This document shows positions 29,968-32,526 of a stretch of 32,526 nucleotides of DNA, in pieces. Both the position numbers and the translations under genes were made by a program. The DNA comes from Castellaniella sp. (GTDB lineage: Bacteria > Pseudomonadota > Gammaproteobacteria > Burkholderiales > Burkholderiaceae_B): NCBI GenBank assembly GCA_019104865.1, contig JAHRWZ010000094.1:1-32526 (forward strand), written 5' to 3'. Numbering within the stretch: position 1 is the stretch's first letter; each line of letters opens with the position of its first letter. The notes below the pieces were generated by a model that was given only the letters and a program-made list of their open reading frames with translations, was not told the DNA's origin and searched no databases.

Positions 29968-30028
29968 AAAGCAAAATATTAGCTTTGAGGATCATAGATC
30001 GATCCGATTACTAAAGCAAATTATTTGC
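29968..30028. promoter_or_regulatory. Operator-like repeats in the MFS/tetR divergent region
   Basis: AAAGCAAAATATT (29968-29980) and AAAGCAAATTATT (30014-30026) differ at one base. The second continues as a 13-base palindrome, GCAAAT-T-ATTTGC (30016-30028). Two near-identical sites in an AT-rich gap between a TetR gene and its divergent exporter are good candidates for the repressor binding sites. Confidence 0.6.
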
Positions 30029-30074
30029 GATAATGACAGACCGGCCACCAAGAACAACCCTTTCAGAGAAACCC

Positions 30075-30701
30075 ATGGCTGATAAATCCGTGCCCCGCCC
30101 AGGCGGTCGCAGCGCCCGTGTACAGGCGGCAGTCCACCAGGCCGTACGTGACCTGCAACAAGAGCTTTCGGGCAGAGCGGGCCTCACCGTCCCGGCCATC
30201 GCCAGTCGGGCAGGCGTCACCCCTTCGACGATCTACCGCCGCTGGGGCGACCTGGCGCAGTTGCTGGCCGACGTCGCGGTCGAGCAGCTGCAGCCAGAGC
30301 AGCCTCCCGCCGACACAGGCAGCTTTCGCAGCGACCTGCTCAGTTGGCTGATCCAATATTTCGATGAAATGTCGTCAGCCCCTGGGCGGATGATGCTGCG
30401 AGACGTCCTGGGGACGGAAGGCCACGCCAGCGCAGGCAAATGCGACGGCTTTCTGCGCCAGCAAATCGAAGCCATCCGAGAGCGCGCCCGGGCACGAGGA
30501 GAGCAGCCGGTGCCGGCGGATCTCATCATCCGCATCGTGATCGCTCCTCTGATGTACCGCATGTTGTTTGCCAACGAGGCGCCAGCAGCACAGACGATCA
30601 AAGACCTTGTGGCACGACTTTTGCAACCCAGCCCCCACCCAATGCCTGGTACAAAGCCGCGCTATCGACGAGGCGTTGTGACTGAGCCGCGATCAGGCTG
30701 A
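30075..30701 (+). CDS. TetR-family repressor
   Basis: A 208-residue regulator. The N-terminal helix-turn-helix is LTVPAIASRAGVTPSTIYRR (37-56) followed by WGDLAQLLADVAVE, typical of the TetR fold. The rest is the helical ligand-binding domain, with DDLSWLIQYF-like and RDVLGTEGHAS segments and the usual closing helix QTIKDLVARLLQP. The ATG at 30075 has AGAGA upstream and gives a family-like start; an ATG at 30033 lies beside the operator palindrome and has no site. It probably represses the divergent MFS gene. The last 23 residues (after LLQP) are encoded on DNA antisense to the end of the efflux gene and are unlike TetR tails, so its natural end may have been lost. Confidence 0.88.
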   Translation: MADKSVPRPGGRSARVQAAVHQAVRDLQQELSGRAGLTVPAIASRAGVTPSTIYRRWGDLAQLLADVAVEQLQPEQPPADTGSFRSDLLSWLIQYFDEMSSAPGRMMLRDVLGTEGHASAGKCDGFLRQQIEAIRERARARGEQPVPADLIIRIVIAPLMYRMLFANEAPAAQTIKDLVARLLQPSPHPMPGTKPRYRRGVVTEPRSG

Positions 30702-32118
30702 TCCGATTCTGTTGCGCCTGCTGTTGTGCAATAAGCAGTTGGATGTAACTGGCGGCGCCCAGCGCATATTGCCTTTGCATGGACTCCAGAGAGCCCTGCG
30801 CCGCGGTATCGGCGGTTGCCAGTGCAGCCAGTGTTTGTGCATCGTTGTCCAGTGCCCGCAATACGTCGGCCACATTGCGGAGGGCTTCGAGTACGACACT
30901 TTGGTAATTTGCCGCCGCCGCATCGAATGCGGCCAATGATGCCCGCTTTTCGGCGGGCAAGCCGGGATTGAAAAGCGGTTGGGTCAACTGCCCGACGAGA
31001 CTCCATACCGCCGAGCCGCCGCCGAACAATGCCCCGGTGCTCAATGCCTGAGAACCGAGGCTGGCGCTGATGTTGAGTTGCGGGTACAACTTGGCGACCG
31101 CGACGCCGTATTCCGCGTTGGCGGCATGCAATAGGGCTTCCGCGGCCTGAATGTCGGGGCGGCGGCGCACCAATTCGGACGGCAAGACCAACGGCAGGTC
31201 GGACGGGAGGGTAAGTTCCTCCAGGGTGAAGGTGGGTAAGCCTCCCGCGCCCGGCGCCCGGCCAACGAGCACCGCCAACAGATGGTCATTCTGCTGAAGT
31301 TGTTTGCGCAGCGAGGGAAGTCCGGCGCGGGTCTGTTCCACCTGGGTTTGCAAGGCCAGTACCTCGTCCGGCGCGGCCTGACCGAGGCGAACCCGCTCTC
31401 GGGTGATTTGCAGTTGTTCGTCCTGGGCGCGGAGGATGGCCTCCGTGGCCTGGATTTGCCCGGCGAGCCTGGCTTGGGTGATGGCGGTGGTAGTGATGTT
31501 CGCCGCCAAGGTCAGCCGCGCACCTTCCAATTCGTAGCGCCGATGCTCGGCGCGGGCGGCCAGTGCTTCCAGTGCACGCCGGTTGCCACCGGCCAAGTCG
31601 AGTTGGTAATGCACGCCGATACTGGCGTTGTACAGACTGAATTCCCGCGCATCGCCGATCTGCCCCAAGGTGCTGGGATTCTGACGTTGGCGCTGGGCGC
31701 CGAGGTCAGCATCCACTTGGGGGTAGAGTGTCGAGCCCGCCCGCGCCGAATAGGTTTCCTGCGCCTGCCGCAAGGTGGCCTTGGCGGAAGCCAGCGTTGG
31801 ACTGGCCTGAAAAGCTTGCTCGATCAGCGCATCGAGCTTGGACGAACCCAGACCATGCCACCACTGCGCATTGACGCTCGCACCAGCGCTGAAGTGCTGC
31901 GCATCTCCCAAGGTCGTGGGTGCAGATGCCGTTTGCGCCGGTAAAGGCGTCGCTGTATAGCCGGTTACATCCGGGGCCGCCGGCCGTTTGAAGTCGGGTC
32001 CGGCGGCACAGCCGGCCAGCAATCCGGCCAGGATCAATGTCGCGAGTGCGCGAACGTGGTTGTAGTCGGTCTTCGTGCGATGCGCGTCGAGACTGCGCGT
32101 CACCTCAGCGTTGCACAT
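30598..32118 (-). CDS. Outer-membrane efflux lipoprotein (NodT/OprM type)
   Basis: A 506-residue outer-membrane channel subunit. The lipobox LAGC (Cys37) follows a hydrophobic stretch (ALATLILAGLLAGC), preceded by a rather long 24-residue hydrophilic start. A GGAG site precedes the ATG at 32118. Typical family segments are QWWHGLGSSKLDALIEQAFQ, SPTLASAKATLRQAQETYSA, GVHYQLDLAGGNRRALE, RRRPDIQAAEALLHAANAEY and the repeated second half ending SAALYQALGGGW. The final residues VAKVVPQGL, beyond the usual end, are read from DNA antisense to the tetR gene, a 104-base tail-to-tail overlap. It follows an ABC ATPase gene and a tiny CxxCH gene and probably serves a tripartite exporter whose other parts lie beyond the window. 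Confidence 0.92.
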   Translation of the reverse strand: MCNAEVTRSLDAHRTKTDYNHVRALATLILAGLLAGCAAGPDFKRPAAPDVTGYTATPLPAQTASAPTTLGDAQHFSAGASVNAQWWHGLGSSKLDALIEQAFQASPTLASAKATLRQAQETYSARAGSTLYPQVDADLGAQRQRQNPSTLGQIGDAREFSLYNASIGVHYQLDLAGGNRRALEALAARAEHRRYELEGARLTLAANITTTAITQARLAGQIQATEAILRAQDEQLQITRERVRLGQAAPDEVLALQTQVEQTRAGLPSLRKQLQQNDHLLAVLVGRAPGAGGLPTFTLEELTLPSDLPLVLPSELVRRRPDIQAAEALLHAANAEYGVAVAKLYPQLNISASLGSQALSTGALFGGGSAVWSLVGQLTQPLFNPGLPAEKRASLAAFDAAAANYQSVVLEALRNVADVLRALDNDAQTLAALATADTAAQGSLESMQRQYALGAASYIQLLIAQQQAQQNRISLIAAQSQRLVDSAALYQALGGGWVAKVVPQGL

Positions 32119-32281
32119 AGAAATGCTCCACGAATGGTTTACGGAAGCTCTGATGACAGGACAGGCAGCTGTTTTGCAGCGTCGCGAAGGACGAGATTGC
32201 GGCTTGCCCGTCGCCGTGCGTGGTTTCCCACCCTCGCTTGAGGTGCTCCTGCTCGAACCGATTCATGCTGTCGCTCGTCAT
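32105..32281 (-). CDS. Small CxxCH (haem-motif) protein, possibly a cytochrome c fragment
   Basis: A 58-residue frame with AAGGAG eight bases before its ATG and a 14-base overlap with the next gene, so translation is likely. The second half, SFATLQNSCLSCHQSFRKPF, holds a CLSCH haem-attachment motif (C39, C42, H43) followed by the FRK-type tail seen at the end of cytochrome c'-like proteins. There is no signal peptide or membrane segment, so the protein could not reach the periplasm for haem attachment. It is either a remnant of a longer cytochrome or a small protein using the cysteines differently. It lies between the ABC ATPase and efflux lipoprotein genes. Confidence 0.6.
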   Translation of the reverse strand: MTSDSMNRFEQEHLKRGWETTHGDGQAAISSFATLQNSCLSCHQSFRKPFVEHFYVQR

Positions 32282-32306
32282 GGTGCCCGCTCCTTGATTT
32301 TCAAAG

Positions 32307-32526
32307 TCAATCAAACCCACGCCCTTCGCCGACTTCCTCATGGGTCGCACCATCGCGGATGTGGTAGATGCGCTTGAAAGTGGGAATGATCTTTTCGTCA
32401 TGGGTGACGACGATGATGGCGGTCTCGAACTTCCGGGCCATGTCATTGAGGATGTGGATCACAGCCATGGCGCGCTCGCTGTCGAGAGGCGCGGTGGGCT
32501 CATCGGCCAGGATCACCGGCGGGCGA
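32307..32526 (-). CDS. ABC transporter ATP-binding protein, C-terminal part (MacB/LolD-like)
   Basis: The last 72 or so residues of an ATPase whose start lies beyond the window. Walker B (VILADEP), the D-loop region (TAPLDSERAMAV; the usual Ser before ALD is Ala-Pro here), and the H-loop (VVTHDEKII) are visible. The tail is IYHIRDGATHEEVGEG. The short ending without a regulatory domain is typical of MacB/LolD/DevA-type exporters. It runs into the CxxCH gene and the outer-membrane lipoprotein gene, in keeping with a MacAB-TolC-like export operon. The open frame reaches the window edge (RPPVILADEP), so the gene is not truncated by mutation. Confidence 0.9.
   Translation of the reverse strand, partial: RPPVILADEPTAPLDSERAMAVIHILNDMARKFETAIIVVTHDEKIIPTFKRIYHIRDGATHEEVGEGRGFD

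Noticed and set aside
32105..32446. Longer 113-codon version of the CxxCH protein
   Set aside because: Its first 55 codons are antisense-free but overlap the ABC ATPase gene in another frame with low-complexity Ser-rich sequence; the ATG at 32281 has a proper ribosome-binding site.

Overview
The window is GC-rich, tightly packed bacterial DNA. It looks like a betaproteobacterium of the Alcaligenaceae type (Bordetella/Achromobacter/Castellaniella-like). That placement is an inference from GC content, gene style and the guaB/guaA core; no rRNA or other taxonomic marker is present.

Core part (1-11745). A minus-strand operon runs from 6388 down past base 1: an OmpR-type response regulator, a histidine kinase carrying a complete periplasmic solute-binding domain at its C-terminus, a free solute-binding protein homologous to that domain, a two-domain permease and the start of an ATPase. 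It reads as a self-regulating ABC importer of the Fe(III)/COG1840 type with an unproven substrate. The purine genes guaB and guaA follow on the plus strand, separated by an opposite-strand pair (MFS transporter and alpha/beta hydrolase).

Accessory island (about 11746 to 27.3-27.9 kb). It starts exactly at the 3' end of guaA, with an array of repeats followed by a P4-type tyrosine integrase gene broken by one in-frame TGA. Then come a HigB/HigA-type toxin-antitoxin pair with a palindromic operator, an AlpA-like regulator, about 10.5 kb of defence-type cargo, and the scar of a conjugation module: a parB fragment fused in frame to the 3' part of trbI, plus a DUF2274 gene. A HEPN-like gene and a RhuM gene lacking its C-terminus lie at the far side. 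The island looks like an integrative and conjugative element that has lost its transfer genes and probably its integrase.

The cargo is the most interesting part. (i) 14996-17891: a tightly coupled four-gene operon of a TIR-like protein, an Nmad2 protein, a MazG-like pyrophosphohydrolase with an extra C-terminal domain, and a uracil-DNA-glycosylase-superfamily protein. It suggests a system that recognises modified nucleotides or DNA and fires a TIR effector. (ii) 18112-20624: a SLOG-patatin fusion whose patatin nucleophile serine is replaced by alanine, followed by an AT-rich TIR gene. (iii) 25508 down to 20967: two paralogous TIR + SLOG gene pairs in tandem, one with an additional Thoeris ThsB-like TIR. 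This resembles Thoeris signalling (TIR makes a nucleotide signal, SLOG reads it), but no SIR2 effector gene is visible. Five TIR-type proteins lie within 10.5 kb.

Right flank (27.8-32.5 kb). An MFS exporter is divergent from a TetR regulator with a repeated operator-like motif between them. A minus-strand group follows: the end of an ABC ATPase, a tiny CxxCH protein and a NodT-type outer-membrane efflux lipoprotein. The TetR and efflux genes run into each other tail to tail. No rRNA, tRNA, CRISPR array or complete insertion sequence was seen.
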